Origin: Hydnum rufescens UP504
Taxonomy: Eukaryota; Basidiomycota; Agaricomycetes; Cantharellales; Hydnaceae
DNA length: 64,000 bases
Assembly: GCA_014904985.1 (NCBI GenBank)
Contig: MU129010.1
Coordinates: 97,195 to 161,194 of the forward strand
Direction of reading: 5' to 3'
Both the position numbers and the translations under genes were made by a program. The notes beneath the pieces were generated by a model that saw nothing but the letters and a program-made list of their open reading frames with translations, was not told where the DNA came from and made no database searches. Shown here piece by piece: positions 10,041-21,937 of the stretch. Position 1 is the stretch's first letter; each line of letters opens with the position of its first letter.

Positions 10041-11767
10041 GGACATTATAGCTCACAAGCAATCGGACAAACCAAAAAGAAGGACATAAAGACACAAGAG
10101 GTGGGACTACTAAAACACAGCGATGAGAACAACCATTGCAAAAACTGACAACTAAAAAAAAGCACACCATGGACTCTCAAGAGACAAACCACGCAAATTC
10201 GCAACGCACTCAGATCACACAACGGAAAAACAGGAAGCACACAACCAAAAAATCAACATCACGCCCAAGCAAGCCAACCCAATACACCCGAGCATACGCA
10301 CCAAACGATACATAGATGACCACAGACCACCAATCTCTGCTCATGCGAACAATGAGATAGAGAAATATGAAAGCAAAGACAATAGGACCAGAAAGAGGAA
10401 AAGAAAATATCAACAAAATATGCGCATCCCATCCAGACTAGCCGACACGCCGAATGCATCCACCCCCACAGGCACCCCCCACAGGGACAACACTCCTTGA
10501 ACATTAACTTAAACCAACAACAACATAAAATAGCCACCCAAGAGCACAAATCCAAGCCACCCAAAGCAATCCTACTCAATCACCTTTCACACAAATCACA
10601 ACCACAATCAATATTACCACATCCACCACGACATAAACATATCGGAGGACAAGCGGAAAGTATACCGCACCTAATGGGCAGGAACCACTCAATATCTCAA
10701 AACATGATGATATTGAGAAATAGATAGGAATAGGGACCAATAAGAGATAACACAAACCAAAGCAGGATAAATGTAAAACACACACAATGCACTGCCAATA
10801 ATGAAAATATCAATAGCAGACAGTTATAGACCACAAAAAAAGATTGATGTAGCAGAGACTCAGATGAATCAATTGACATCACATAATCAAATCATCACCC
10901 ATACAACCACAGAACATCACTAGGCACACAGAGCAACACCAAATACAACCAGCTTACAAAAATGCTAAGCGAAGAGAATCACACAAGGAATCACTACTAA
11001 TAAACCAAGAAACGACAATAGCACTAATAGTAAACACATAAAACACAGGTATAGACAAAATTCACAGAAAGAATGAGAAAACAAATAATATGAGAAGCCA
11101 GAGAAGATATCACAGAATAAAAGCAATGAATACATGAAAAAGCACAGCATGAATAAATGGACAAACAACAACAAGAGGAGCAACCATTGAAGTTGAGAAG
11201 GGAAATCATACTCAAAAATAAAGAAATAAATAAGTAAATACACTAGCAACATACCAAAAAATCAAATCAAATCCAATATGTAATAAATTCACATCACATC
11301 AAACATATATAATACCGTCATTACTTGAGTAATTATATATAACACAGAATATCACACTATAATCAACTAGTAGCTACATCAACAATCTACCTAACCAAAA
11401 AAATATGTCATCACACAAGACATAAAAATTAGTCCACACATCCAGATCAATCACACGCCAACAAAACTCTCACCCACCACAACAAACAGGCAGGAAAGGA
11501 CCGAGAACGAGCAGAAGAAAAGTACTAGAAATTGACGACCCAGAACAGATGCCAACACATAAATCTATGAAATCTACACAAGGGAAGAAGGACGACACAA
11601 GAAAAGCAAGACCAAGTTATAATAAAGCACGCGGGAAAAAAAAAACAACCAATAAAGAATTACAAATACACAAGAGAATAGACGGAAATGAACAGGAGGA
11701 GTGACAATATGACAACTATAATAAATACACTATAATACGAGAGAATACAGTAATGGGCACGATGCAC
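10041..11767. other. A/C-rich, T-poor segment without genes
   Basis: About 1.7 kb of sequence strongly enriched in A and C on the plus strand, unlike anything else in the window. It has no similarity that I can see to neighbouring repeats and no coding signal. The minus-strand frames are Leu/Phe/Cys/Ser-rich as expected from T/G-rich sequence by chance. It lies between a decayed foldback end and a deletion-rich repeat copy. It may be an A/C-biased low-complexity sequence or an uncorrected, unreliable stretch of assembly. Confidence 0.5.
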
Positions 11768-13120
11768 GAAATATCTAATGTGGTAGGGCTTATCCCTCAA
11801 CAATGTGAGCACCCTTGAATGCCTTATCAGGCAGTGCTCCAATGATCAGCTATACTGCAACTCTCTGGCTCCCCAAATAGGCACATTCCTGTAATTGTCA
11901 TTACCAGTGTGTTTAGGTCTATTGTTCATATTTAGAATGCACCCACACACAGCCTGAGCAACAACACCTAACCCCCAGGGGGGGGCACATGAACCCAAAA
12001 TGGAAGATTGAGGATAGTGCAGTGGAAAGTGGTCGGTTCATCACGTAAATATTCTTGACAGATTCAGACAAATGAGACAAATTGATTGACTCCAAGAACA
12101 TCAAAATTGGCCATGATTTGACCCCTGCAGGCAATGTTGAGTGGGAGATGAGGAGAAGATGAGGAACTGTGAGGCCAGAAGTTCTCAGAATACACTAGAA
12201 GTAGGTGTGTTGAAAAGCTGTGATTTGGGTGCACAGAATTCACCCACATACAGTCTGAGCAACAACACCTAGCCCCCAGGAGGGGCACATGAACAAAAAA
12301 TGGAAGATTGAGGATAGTGTGGTGGAAAGTGGTCAGTTTGTCACGTAAATATGCTCAACAGATTTGGACACATGAGACAAATCAATGGAGCCCAAGAACA
12401 CCAAAATTGGCCATGATTTGACTCCCCCAGGTGATGCTGAGTGGGTGATGATGGGAAGATGAGGAACTGTGAGGCCAGAAGTTCTCAGAAAACACTGAAA
12501 GTAGGTGTGTTGAAAGGCTGTGATTTGGGCACACAGAATGCACCCACACACAGCCTGAGCAATGACACCTAGCCCCCAGGAGGAGTATATGAACCCAAAC
12601 AGGAAGATTGAGCATAATGATGTGACATGAATCAGGTGGTGTATTCTCTTGAAGTAGGCTTGTTGGAGAGCTGAGATTTGGGCACAGATACTGTGCCCAC
12701 ACTCAGCCTATCCAACAAAGCCTGGGCCCCAGTGGGACCCAGCAACATCACATTTGATGTCAGCTGTCTGTTGAAAGCTTGACTCAACACTGGCACTTGC
12801 TGAAATTAACAAAGTGCCCATATACACTGTTCCAATATACCTGCATACCAGCTATTTCTCTGCCACTTATATTGGTAATTCCATTGTTATATTTCTTTGT
12901 TTCTCTTCATGTCCACTTGCCTGCTATCTTGGTGTGCTCTGTATACCATATGTGTACACTATTAGCCTTTACACCTCAGGTCTGTTTGCAATGTCCTTTC
13001 CAATGGGTACAGTACATGTACTTGGCCATTATGTACATTCCTGCCAGGGGGGCCAGGTGTCCTCATGTCCCCATTGTCATCACTGGCCCCCCCTTCTTCA
13101 TATTTCTTTTCTTCCTGCCC
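11768..13120. repeat. Composite repeat: module fragment plus partial foldback arm
   Basis: Bases 11,768-11,932 copy 3,966-4,110 with many one- and two-base deletions. Bases 11,933-12,780 copy the 300-bp repeat array of the left foldback arm (14,500-15,350) in the same orientation. Bases 12,780-13,115 copy 15,356-15,690, an inner arm segment. At about 13,120 the sequence jumps to the gag-like segment also found at 8,126. No gene is supported here. Confidence 0.6.
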
Positions 13121-13130
13121 AAGGAGAGTG

Positions 13131-13403
13131 AATTCATTCTGCTGCTTCTAGCTGGATGTGAGGCTCAAAGTGGACATTCTTCCTCTCTGGCCATTCTGCC
13201 TCCATAACCATCCATTGCCCATTAGCAGATATTTGTCCAGTTTCATCATGGATTCTGGGTTCTATGACACTGGTAGTGGATGCCCTGCTGAGATGAGGTG
13301 GTGCTCCTTTTCCCTTGGACTGAGTCTTCTAACAGCTTGTTCCCTAGATTCTCCAGGTTGCAGTGTCAGGTTTGCAAGGTTAGTCCCATCTGCTGTGTAG
13401 AGC
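13131..13403 (-). repeat. Duplicated gag-like fragment flanking the foldback
   Basis: Nearly identical to 8,126-8,401, the upstream part of the gag-like region, including the ISANGQWMVMEAEWPER coding segment on the minus strand. The similarity continues into the left end of the foldback element in both places (to 8,690 and 13,690). The two loci therefore share flank plus element and arose by segmental duplication, or by assembly duplication, rather than by two independent insertions. Confidence 0.65.
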
Positions 13404-13819
13404 CCACCTCAGTCAGCCACTTGGGCTGACCTCAAAAGGAGTACCATTTGAGGTCATTTTGCCAGCCTAATGAGGGCTAATTTTCTTTGATGTCAATTGA
13501 CAATCCTCAAATTGACCTTATGGGAAATTTTGACATGACTCAATATCAATACTACATGGAGGGGTCGTAGCATAGGGGGACCAGGAAGGAGTCCAGAAAC
13601 CGGAAAATGCCCTTCTTGGGGTCAGCGGGCAATATGGCTTTATTGGTGATAGTCTCAAGTGCTTATAGTTATTGTTTTACTATTCTAATGAATGTGAACA
13701 AAATTAAGAGGAATTATTACGATACAATGAGAATACACAAAGGATCAATTCCCTTGAGCCAGGGAAAGAATGCCTTTTGAGATCAGCAGAGGTAACTGAC
13801 CAACATTAGTGACAGGAGA

Positions 13820-15260
13820 AGATGAGGAACTGTGAGGCCAGAAGTGGTCATAATACACTGCAAGTGGGTGTGTTGAGAAGCTGTGATTTAGATGCACAGA
13901 ATGCACCCACACACAGCCTGAGCAACAACACCTAGTCCCCAGGGGGGGCACATGAACCCAAAATAGAAGATTGAGGATAGCACAGTGGAAAGTAGTCAGT
14001 TTGTTGCATACATATGCTTGATGGATTTGGATGAATGAGATGAATTGATTGACCCCAAGAATGCCAAAATCAGGCATGATTTGACTGCCCCAGGTGATGT
14101 TGAGTGGGAGATGAGGGGAAGATGAGGAACTGTGAGGCCAGAAGTTCTCAGAATACACTGGAAGTAGGTGTGTTGAAAAGCTGTGACCTGGGCACACAGA
14201 ATGCACCCACACACAGCCTGAGCAACAACACCTAGCCCCAGGAGGGGTACATGAATCCAAAATGGAAGATTGAGAATAGCACAGTGGAAAGTGGTCAGTT
14301 CGTCGCGTAAATATGCTCAATAGATTCGGACGAATGAGACAAATTGATTGATCCCAAGAATGTTGAAATTGGCCATGATTTGACCCCCCAGGTGATGTTG
14401 AGTGGGAGATGAGGGGAAGATGAGGAACTGTGAGGCCAGATGTTCTCAGAATACACTGGAAGTAGGTGTGTTGAAAAGCTGTGATTTGGGTGCACAGAAT
14501 GCACCCACACACAGCCTGAGCAACAACACCTAACCCCCAGGGGGGGGCACATGAACCCAAAATGGAAGATTGAGGATAGTGCAGTGGAAAGTGGTCGGTT
14601 CATCACGTAAATATTCTTGACAGATTCAGACAAATGAGACAAATTGATTGACTCCAAGAACATCAAAATTGGCCATGATTTGACCCCTGCAGGCAATGTT
14701 GAGTGGGAGATGAGGAGAAGATGAGGAACTGTGAGGCCAGAAGTTCTCAGAATACACTGGAAGTAGGTGTGTTGAAAAGCTGTGATTTGGGTGCACAGAA
14801 TGCACCCACATACAGTCTGAGCAACAACACCTAGCCCCCAGGAGGGGCACATGAACAAAAAATGGAAGATTGAGGATAGTGCAGTGGAAAGTGGTCAGTT
14901 TGTCATGTAAATATGCTCAACAGATTTGGACACATGAGACAAATCAATGGAGCCCAAGAACACCAAAATTGGCCATGATTTGACTCCCCCAGGTGATGCT
15001 GAGTGGGTGATGATGGGAAGATGAGGAACTGTGAGGCCAGAAGTTCTCAGAAAACACTGAAAGTAGGTGTGTTGAAAGGCTGTGATTTGGGCACACAGAA
15101 TGCACCCACACACAGCCTGAGCAATGACACCTAGCCCCCAGGAGGAGTATATGAACCCAAACAGGAAGATTGAGCATAATGATGTGACATGAATCAGGTG
15201 GTGTATTCTCTTGAAGTAGGCTTGTTGGAGAGCTGAGATTTGGGCACAGATACTGTGCCC
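13820..15260 (-). repeat. 300-bp tandem repeat array, left arm
   Basis: The word GATGAGGAACTGTGAGGCCA recurs at about 13,821, 14,121, 14,419, 14,720 and 15,020, giving a period of 298-301 bp over five units. The units differ by about 5-15 percent. Because the period is about 100 codons, any frame open in one unit tends to stay open in the next, which produces long minus-strand frames (for example 13,745-14,560). These are not supported as genes. Confidence 0.8.
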
Positions 15261-15731
15261 ACACTCAGCCTATCCAACAAAGCCTGGGCCCCAGTGGGAC
15301 CCAGCAACATCACATTTGATGTCAGCTGTCTGTTGAAAGCTTGACTCAACACTGCACTTGCTGAAATTAACAAAGTGCCCATATACACTGTTCCAATATA
15401 CCTGCATACCAGCTATTTCTCTGCCACTTATATTGGTAATTCCATTGTTATATTTCTTTGTTTCTCTTCATGTCCACTTGCCTGCTATCTTGGTGTGCTC
15501 TGTATACCATATGTGTACACTATTAGCCTTTACACCTCAGGTCTGTTTGCAATGTCCTTTCCAATGGGTACAGTACATGTACTTGGCCATTATGTACATT
15601 CCTGCCAGGGGGGCCAGGTGTCCTCATGTCCCCATTGTCATCACTGGCCCCCCTTCTTCATATTTCTTTTTCTTCCTGCCCCCACCCTCCTCCTCCTGTT
15701 GATGATTTGAGGGACCTCACAGACACACAAT

Positions 15732-16520
15732 TTGTGTGTCTGTGAGGTCCCTCAAATCATCAACAGGAGGAGGAGGGTGGGGGCAGGAAGAAAAAAAATA
15801 TGAAGAAGGGGGGGCCAGTGATGACAATGGGGACATGAGGACACCTGGCCCCCCTGGCAGGAATGTACATAATGGCCAAGTACATGTACTGTACCCATTG
15901 GAAAGGACATTGCAAACAACCTGAGGTGTAAAGGCTAATAGTGTACACATATGGTATACAGAGCACACCAAGATAGCAGGCAAGTGGACATGAAGAAAAC
16001 AAAGAAATATAACAATGGAATTACCAATATAAGTGGCAGAGAAATAGCTGGTATGCAGGTATATTGGAACAGTGTATATGGGCACTTTGTTAATTTCAGC
16101 AAGTGCTGGTGTTGAGTCAAGCTTTCAACAGACAGCTGACATCAAATGTGATGTTGCTGGGTCCCACTGGGCCCAGGCTTTGTTGGATAGGCTGAGTGTG
16201 GGCACAGTATCTGTGCCCAAATCTCAGCTCTCCAACAAGCCTACTTCAAGAGAATACACCACCTGATTCATGTCACATCATTATGCTCAATCTTCCTGTT
16301 GGGTTCATATACTCCTCCTGGGGGCTAGGTGTCATTGCTCAGGCTGTGTGTGGGTGCATTCTGTGTGCCAAATCCAGCCTTTCAACACACCACTTTCATG
16401 TTTTCTGAGAACTTCTGGCCTCACAGTTCCTCATCTTCCCATCATCACCCACTCAGCATCACCTGGGGAGTCAAATCATGGCCAATTTTGGTTTCTTGGG
16501 CTCCATTGATTTGTCTCATG
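15732..16520. repeat. Internal inverted duplication with a central perfect palindrome
   Basis: Sequence right of 15,731 is the reverse complement of sequence to its left (back to about 14,940). The centre is a perfect palindrome around ACACAATTTGTGTGTCTGTG, with no loop. The copy ends just before the N run. The normal arm sequence (CCTGTTGATGATTTGAGGG, then ACACACAATTGAG) resumes after it at 16,546-16,605. The extra segment, about 870 bp, accounts for the shift in arm pairing (33,464 versus 34,335 for the coordinate sums). A loop-free palindrome ending in a gap is the expected signature of a misassembled or chimeric join, though a real inverted duplication cannot be excluded. Confidence 0.7.
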
Positions 16521-16545
16521 NNNNNNNNNNNNNNNNNNNNNNNNN
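16521..16545. other. Assembly gap (25 N)
   Basis: A run of 25 undetermined bases within the left foldback arm. The size probably does not measure the real gap. Proteins predicted across it are meaningless. Confidence 0.99.
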
Positions 16546-18239
16546 ACTGGCCCCCACCCTCCTCCCTCCTGTTGATGATTTGAGGGACCTCACAGACACA
16601 CAATTGAGTTTCCCCCCTGACCTAACAGGCATGGACAGTGTCCTACATGAGATATGTAATCGGCAAGTGGGCCCCTGGCAGTAGTGAAATCTTTCAGACC
16701 TCCACTGAGTGGTGAAGAAATGTATTTTATTCATATTTCTGAGGGACAATGGAGTGCACTTGCCCTCCACTCTGGGAGAGAATCTGAATGATTAGACCTG
16801 AATCCTCAGGGATTGGGGGTGGATTTATTATGCCGCACCAGCAACCAGGTGTTATTTTCATTCCACAAGAAATGCTGTATCAGGCTGTAGTGTCCAGGTT
16901 ACAATTTGGATATAGGGGTAGTATCCACTGTTAGTCATGTGGCCATGCATCCTGAACTAAATTCGAGACTTGTCACATGTCACACAATCCCATGAACTGA
17001 CTTTCAGATGGGTGTGACACATGGGGAGGTCACTTGATATTAAAGCACATTTGGGCCTGATTGCCTCTAAGCACTAGCAAATCCCCAATATGTCTTTTCA
17101 TGGAATTTCTGGCATCCATATGGGGATCTTCCTTTTAGTCCTCAGTATTCCAGCTGTACAATGAAATAGTTGTTGGGGATTTGCTAGTGCTTTAAGCACT
17201 AAAAGGAAGATCCCCATATGGATGCCAGAAATTCCATGAAAGACATATTGGGATTTGCTAGTGCTTAGAGGCAATCAGGCCCAAATGTGCTTTAATATCA
17301 AGTGACCCTCCCATGTGTCACACCCATCTGAAAGTCAGTTCATGGGATTGTGTGACATGTGACAAGTCTCGAATTTAGTTCAGGATGCATGGCCACATGA
17401 CTAACAGTGGATACTACCCCTATATCCAAATTGTAACCCTGGACACTACAGCCTGATACAGCATTTCTTGTGGAATGAAAATAACACCTGGTTCTGGTCG
17501 GCATAATAAATCCACCCCCAATCCCTGAGGATTCAGGTCTAATCATTCAGATTCTCTCCCAGAGTGGAGGGCAAGTGCACTCCATTGTCCCTCAGAAAAT
17601 ATGAATAAATACATTTCTTCACCACTCAGTGGAGTCTGAAAGGATTTCACTACTGCCAGGGGCCCCCATCTGCTGATATACATATCTCATGTAGGACACT
17701 GTCCATGCCTGTTAGGTCAGGGGGGAAACTCAATTGTGTGTCTGTGAGGTCCCTCAAATCATCAACAGGAGGAGGAGGGTGGGGGCAGGAAGAAAAGAAA
17801 TATGAAGAAGGGGGGGCCAGTGATGACAATGGGGACATGAGGACACCTGGCCCCCTGGCAGGAATGTACATAATGGCCAAGTACATGTACTGTACCCATT
17901 GGAAAGGACATTGCAAACAGACCTGAGGTGTAAAGGCTAATAGTGTACACATATGGTATACAGAGCACACCAAGATAGCAGGCAAGTGGACATGAAGAGA
18001 AACAAAGAAATATAACAATGGAATTACCAATATAAGTGGCAGAGAAATAGCTGGTATGCAGGTATATTGGAACAGTGTATATGGGCACTTTGTTAATTTC
18101 AGCAAGTGCTGGTGTTGAGTCAAGCTTTCAACAGACAGCTGACATCAAATGTGATGTTGCTGGGTCCCACTGGGGCCCAGGCTTTGTTGGATAGGCTGAG
18201 TGTGGGCACAGTATCTGTGCCCAAATCTCAGCTCTCCAA

Positions 18240-20300
18240 CAAGCCTACTTCAAGAGAATACACCACCTGATTCATGTCACATCATTATGCTCAATCTTCC
18301 TGTTTGGGTTCATATACTCCTCCTGGGGGCTAGGTGTCATTGCTCAGGCTGTGTGTGGGTGCATTCTGTGTGCCCAAATCACAGCCTTTCAACACACCTA
18401 CTTTCAGTGTTTTCTGAGAACTTCTGGCCTCACAGTTCCTCATCTTCCCATCATCTCCCACTCAGCATCACCTGGGGGTCAAATCATGGCCGATTTGGTG
18501 TTCTTGGGCTCCATTATTTGTCTCATTGTCAATCGTAGCATATTATGACAAACTGACCACTTCCACTGCTATCCTCAATCTTCCATTTTGGTTCATGTGC
18601 CTCTGGGGGCTAGGTGTTGTTGCTCAGCTGTGTGGTGCATTCTGTGCCCAAATCACAGCTTTCACCACTACTTCCAGTGTATCTGACTCTGTCATCCTCA
18701 TCTCCACTCACATCACCTGGGGGGTCAAATCATGCCATTTTGTGTTCTTGGGTCCATTGATTTGTCTCATTGTCCAAATCTGTTGAGCATATTTACATGA
18801 CAAACTGACCACTTTCCACTGCACTATCCTCAATCTTCCATTTTTGTTCATGTGCCCCTCCTGGGGGCTAGGTGTTGTTGCTCAGACTGTATGTGGGTGC
18901 ATTCTGTGCACCCAAATCACAGCTTTTCAACACATCTACTTCCAGTGTATTCTGAGAACTTCTGGCCTCACAGTTCCTCATCTTCCCATCATCACCCACT
19001 CAACATTGCCTGGGGGGGTCAAATCATGGCTGATTTTGGCGTTCTTGGGCTCCATTGATTTGTCTCATTTGTTCAAATCCATCGAGCATATTTACGCGAT
19101 GAACTGACCACTTTCCACTGTGCTATCCTCAATCTTCCATTTTGTGTTCATGTGCCCCTCCTGGGGGCTAGGTGCTGTTGCTCAGGCTGTGTGTGGGTGA
19201 ATTCTGTGCACCCAAATCACAACTTTTCAACACACCTACTTTCAGTGTATTCTGAGAACATCTGGCCTCACTGTTCCTCATCTTCCCCTCATCTCCCACT
19301 CAACATTGCCTGCAGGGGTCAAATCATGGCCAATTTTGATGTTCTTGGAGTCAATCAATTCATCTCATTCGTCCAAATCCATCAAGCATATTTACGCGAC
19401 AAACTGACCACTTTCCACTACACTATCCTCAATCTTCCATTTTGGATTCATGTGCCCCCCCTGGGGGCTAGGTGTTGTTGCTCAGGCTGTGTGTGGGTGC
19501 ATTCTGTGTGCCCAAATCACAGCCTTTTAACCCACCTACTTTCAGTGTATTCTGAGAACTTCTGGCCTCACAGTTCCTCATCTTCCCCTCATCTCCCACT
19601 CAACATCACCTGGGGAGGTCAAATCATGGCCAATTTTGATGTTCTTCCAGTCAATCAATCCATCTCATTCATCCAAATCCGTCAAGCATATTTACACAAT
19701 GAACTGACCACTTTCCACTCCACTATCCTTAATCTTCCATTTTGGATTCATGTACCCCTCCTGGGGGCTAGGTGTTGTTTCTCAGGCTGTGTGTGGGTGC
19801 ATTCTGTGTGCCCAGATCACAGCTTTTCAACACACCTACTTCCAGTGTATTCTGAGAACTTCTGGCCTCACAGTTCCTCATCTTCCCCTCATCTCCCACT
19901 CAACATCACCTGGGGCAGTCAAATCATGCCTGATTTTGGCATTCTTGGGGTCAATCAATTCATCTCATTCATCCAAATCCATCAAGCATATGTATGCAAC
20001 AAACTGACTACTTTCCACTGTGCTATCCTCAATCTTCTATTTTGGGTTCATGTGCCCCCCCTGGGGACTAGGTGTTGTTGCTCAGGCTGTGTGTGGGTGC
20101 ATTCTGTGCATCCAAATCACAGCTTCTCAACACACCCACTTGCAGTGTATTATGACCACTTCTGTCCTCACAGTTCCTCATCTTCTCCTGTCACCAATGT
20201 TGGTCAGTTACCTCTGCTGATCTCAAAAGGCATTCTTTCCCTGGCCAAGGGAATTGATTCTTTGTGTATTCTCATTGTATTGTAATAATTCCTCTTCATT
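18240..20300 (+). repeat. 300-bp tandem repeat array, right arm
   Basis: The phrase TCTGGCCTCA followed by CAGTTCCTCATCTTCC recurs exactly every 300 bp at 18,961, 19,261, 19,561, 19,861 and 20,161. A further copy is near 18,421 and a badly shortened one lies in 18,530-18,790. A 377-codon frame (19,152-20,285) passes through four units and reads as four 100-residue repeats with GARCCCSGCVWVHSV-like segments. Other frames are open as well, so coding is doubtful. The 18,530-18,790 unit has lost many single bases relative to the others. Confidence 0.8.
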
Positions 20301-20639
20301 TTGTTCACATTCATTAGAATAGTAAAACAATAACTATAAGCACTTGAGACTATCACCAATAAAGCCATATTGCCCACTGACCCCAAGAAGGGCATTTTCC
20401 AGGTTTCTGGACTCCTTCCTGGTCCCCCTATGCTACGACCCCTCCATGTAGTATTGATATTGGGTCATGTCAAAATTTCCCATAAGGTCAATTTGAGGAT
20501 TGTCAATTGACATCAAAGAAAATTAGCCCTCATTAGGCTGGCGAAAATGACCTCAAATGGTACTCCTTTTGAGGTCAGCCCAAGTGGCTGACTGAGGTGG
20601 TGCATTGTGCTGCCATGTCACATTCCCAGGCATCACATT

Positions 20640-20830
20640 CCCATTTGGGCTTTCATCATGCATTGGGTGAGGCCTCAATCTAAAATAAATAAAGGTGTGT
20701 TAGTAAAAAATTTCAAAGCAGTGCAAAAAGAGCAGCATTCACTGCTCTTTTTGTGCCATGGTATCTACTAGACAAAACACTCACCTTGTGACCACACACC
20801 TGCAGCAGTGGGTTGTAAGTGGGAAACAGA
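20640..20830 (-). other. Exon/intron-like hairpin module in minus orientation
   Basis: Read on the minus strand: a CCACTGCTGCAGGTGTGTGG half-palindrome, CACAAG, donor GTGAGTG, a hairpin CACAAAAAGAGCAG ... CTGCTCTTTTTGCA (20,720-20,755), branch-like TTACTAAC and acceptor TTATTTTAG. This is the same order as the plus-strand modules from 21,938 on, and closest to 21,938-22,060. It starts just outside the foldback end. Confidence 0.5.
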
Positions 20831-20849
20831 AGTCAAATCCAACCACAGT

Positions 20850-21937
20850 CCATGATATGGAAATGAGGATGAAGAGAGGGGATCACAGGGTCAATCCAGG
20901 TGTTCAGGTCCTTGAAAAGGAATGGTCTTTGGATGGGGGAAATGTACTGCTCTGCAACCTTGTATATGACTCAGCTCCAGATGGCTTTAGATCAGTACTC
21001 TCTTCAGATGCAAGCAGATTTGTAGACAGTAGTATATTTCCAGTTGTGAGGAGATGGGGGGATACAGGAGAATCTACCAGCTTTTATACTGTTCCTAGGT
21101 GGCTGTGTTTAGAGAGAAATGACTCACTCATATGTGAGTCATATGTAAGAACAATAAGATTGCTAAGATGGGTGAGTCATTCATAAACAGAACAATAGGG
21201 TTGCTAAGGTGTTATCTCTCATGTCTGTGAAGCCCTAGAAGTTATTTGTGGCAATGGGAGATGAAATCAAAGGATATTTCTGAGTTCTTGGAGATTAATT
21301 TGTTTGTAGTCCAGTGGTTAAGATGTTTTTGTTACTGGTTAATCATAGGAACAAGTGCATGGGGTGGGATTCGATGCAGAGACAGCAGTTTGTATCTTTA
21401 ATAGGCATGCTTGGTACCATTCAACATGTATTTTTAATAGCTTTCTGGTCACGGTGGTTCCGAGCAGATCAGATGTGAACTGACAGAGAAATTTGTAAAA
21501 TACTGATGGGTGTTGATTCTGATAGTAATATTGTTCTGTAGAGTGCAGTTTTGATTTGTTCTTTGCATTGCTGATACCATCAGATGTGGACTTTTAACGT
21601 CTTTCCAGGCACAGTAATTTCAAGAGGATTGGATGCAAACTGACAGAGAAATTCATTTTATACTGGAAATTCCATATTTTGATAGTAAAATCAGTCTGGA
21701 GAGTGCAGTTTTGGTCCGTTCAACTTGTGTTTGGTACCATTCAAAAGGTGTGAATTTCAGCTTTCTAAGTGTTATATGTGCGTACATTTCCAATTAAAAC
21801 TGACAGAGTAATTGAATGAATTCTGTTTTCATGCATAGCCACAATTAACCTCACAATAGGTCACATGATCACCCCATAGGCTGGAAGCAGTGTGATTTTG
21901 CATTTTCTGATACTGGATGTTTTTATCTTCCACACCA
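20850..21937. mobile_element. LTR-like element, diverged copy 3
   Basis: Shares its left 110 bp with 2,690-2,800 and its remainder with 4,925-6,017 and 23,650-24,709. This includes the TGAGTCATATGTGAGTCAT tract, the repeated AACTGACAGAGAAATT units and the terminal GATACTGGATGTTTTTATC plus TTCCACA. It lacks the 26-bp minisatellite and is more diverged than copies 1 and 2. There is no coding capacity. It lies between an inverted pair of exon/intron-like modules. Confidence 0.55.

Larger units (their letters stand above)
13404..20600. mobile_element. Giant foldback (long inverted repeat) element, about 7.2 kb
   Basis: The outer ends are inverted copies: CCACCTCAGTCAGCCACTTG at 13,404 pairs with CAAGTGGCTGACTGAGGTGG ending at 20,600. 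Pairing continues inward: 13,424 with 20,580; 15,344 with 18,120; 17,053 with 17,282. The arms end at about 17,140 and 17,196 around a loop of about 55 nt. Each arm has, from outside in, a 280-bp end segment, a 300-bp tandem array, a 470-bp unique segment and a 560-bp inner segment. The right arm has one or two more 300-bp units than the left. No transposase or other protein domain is encoded. No target duplication is visible at the edges. The organisation resembles foldback-type elements, but it may also be a palindromic duplication of a smaller repeat. Confidence 0.65.

Noticed and set aside
10965..11252. Leu/Phe-rich ORF suggesting a membrane protein
   Set aside because: Hydrophobic only because the minus strand is T-rich in this A/C-skewed segment; neighbouring frames look the same.
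13745..14560. 271-codon minus-strand ORF
   Set aside because: The mirror image of the repeat frame in the left foldback arm; same reasoning as for the right arm.
19152..20285. 377-codon Cys- and Ser-rich ORF
   Set aside because: It runs through 300-bp tandem repeats; alternative frames and the opposite-strand copies are equally open, there is no family resemblance and no start or splice context. Treated as a by-product of the repeat period.
20720..20755. Rho-independent terminator-like hairpin with T run (GAGCAG...CTGCTCTTTTT)
   Set aside because: The context is eukaryotic and the same hairpin recurs inside intron-like modules with donor, branch and acceptor signals.
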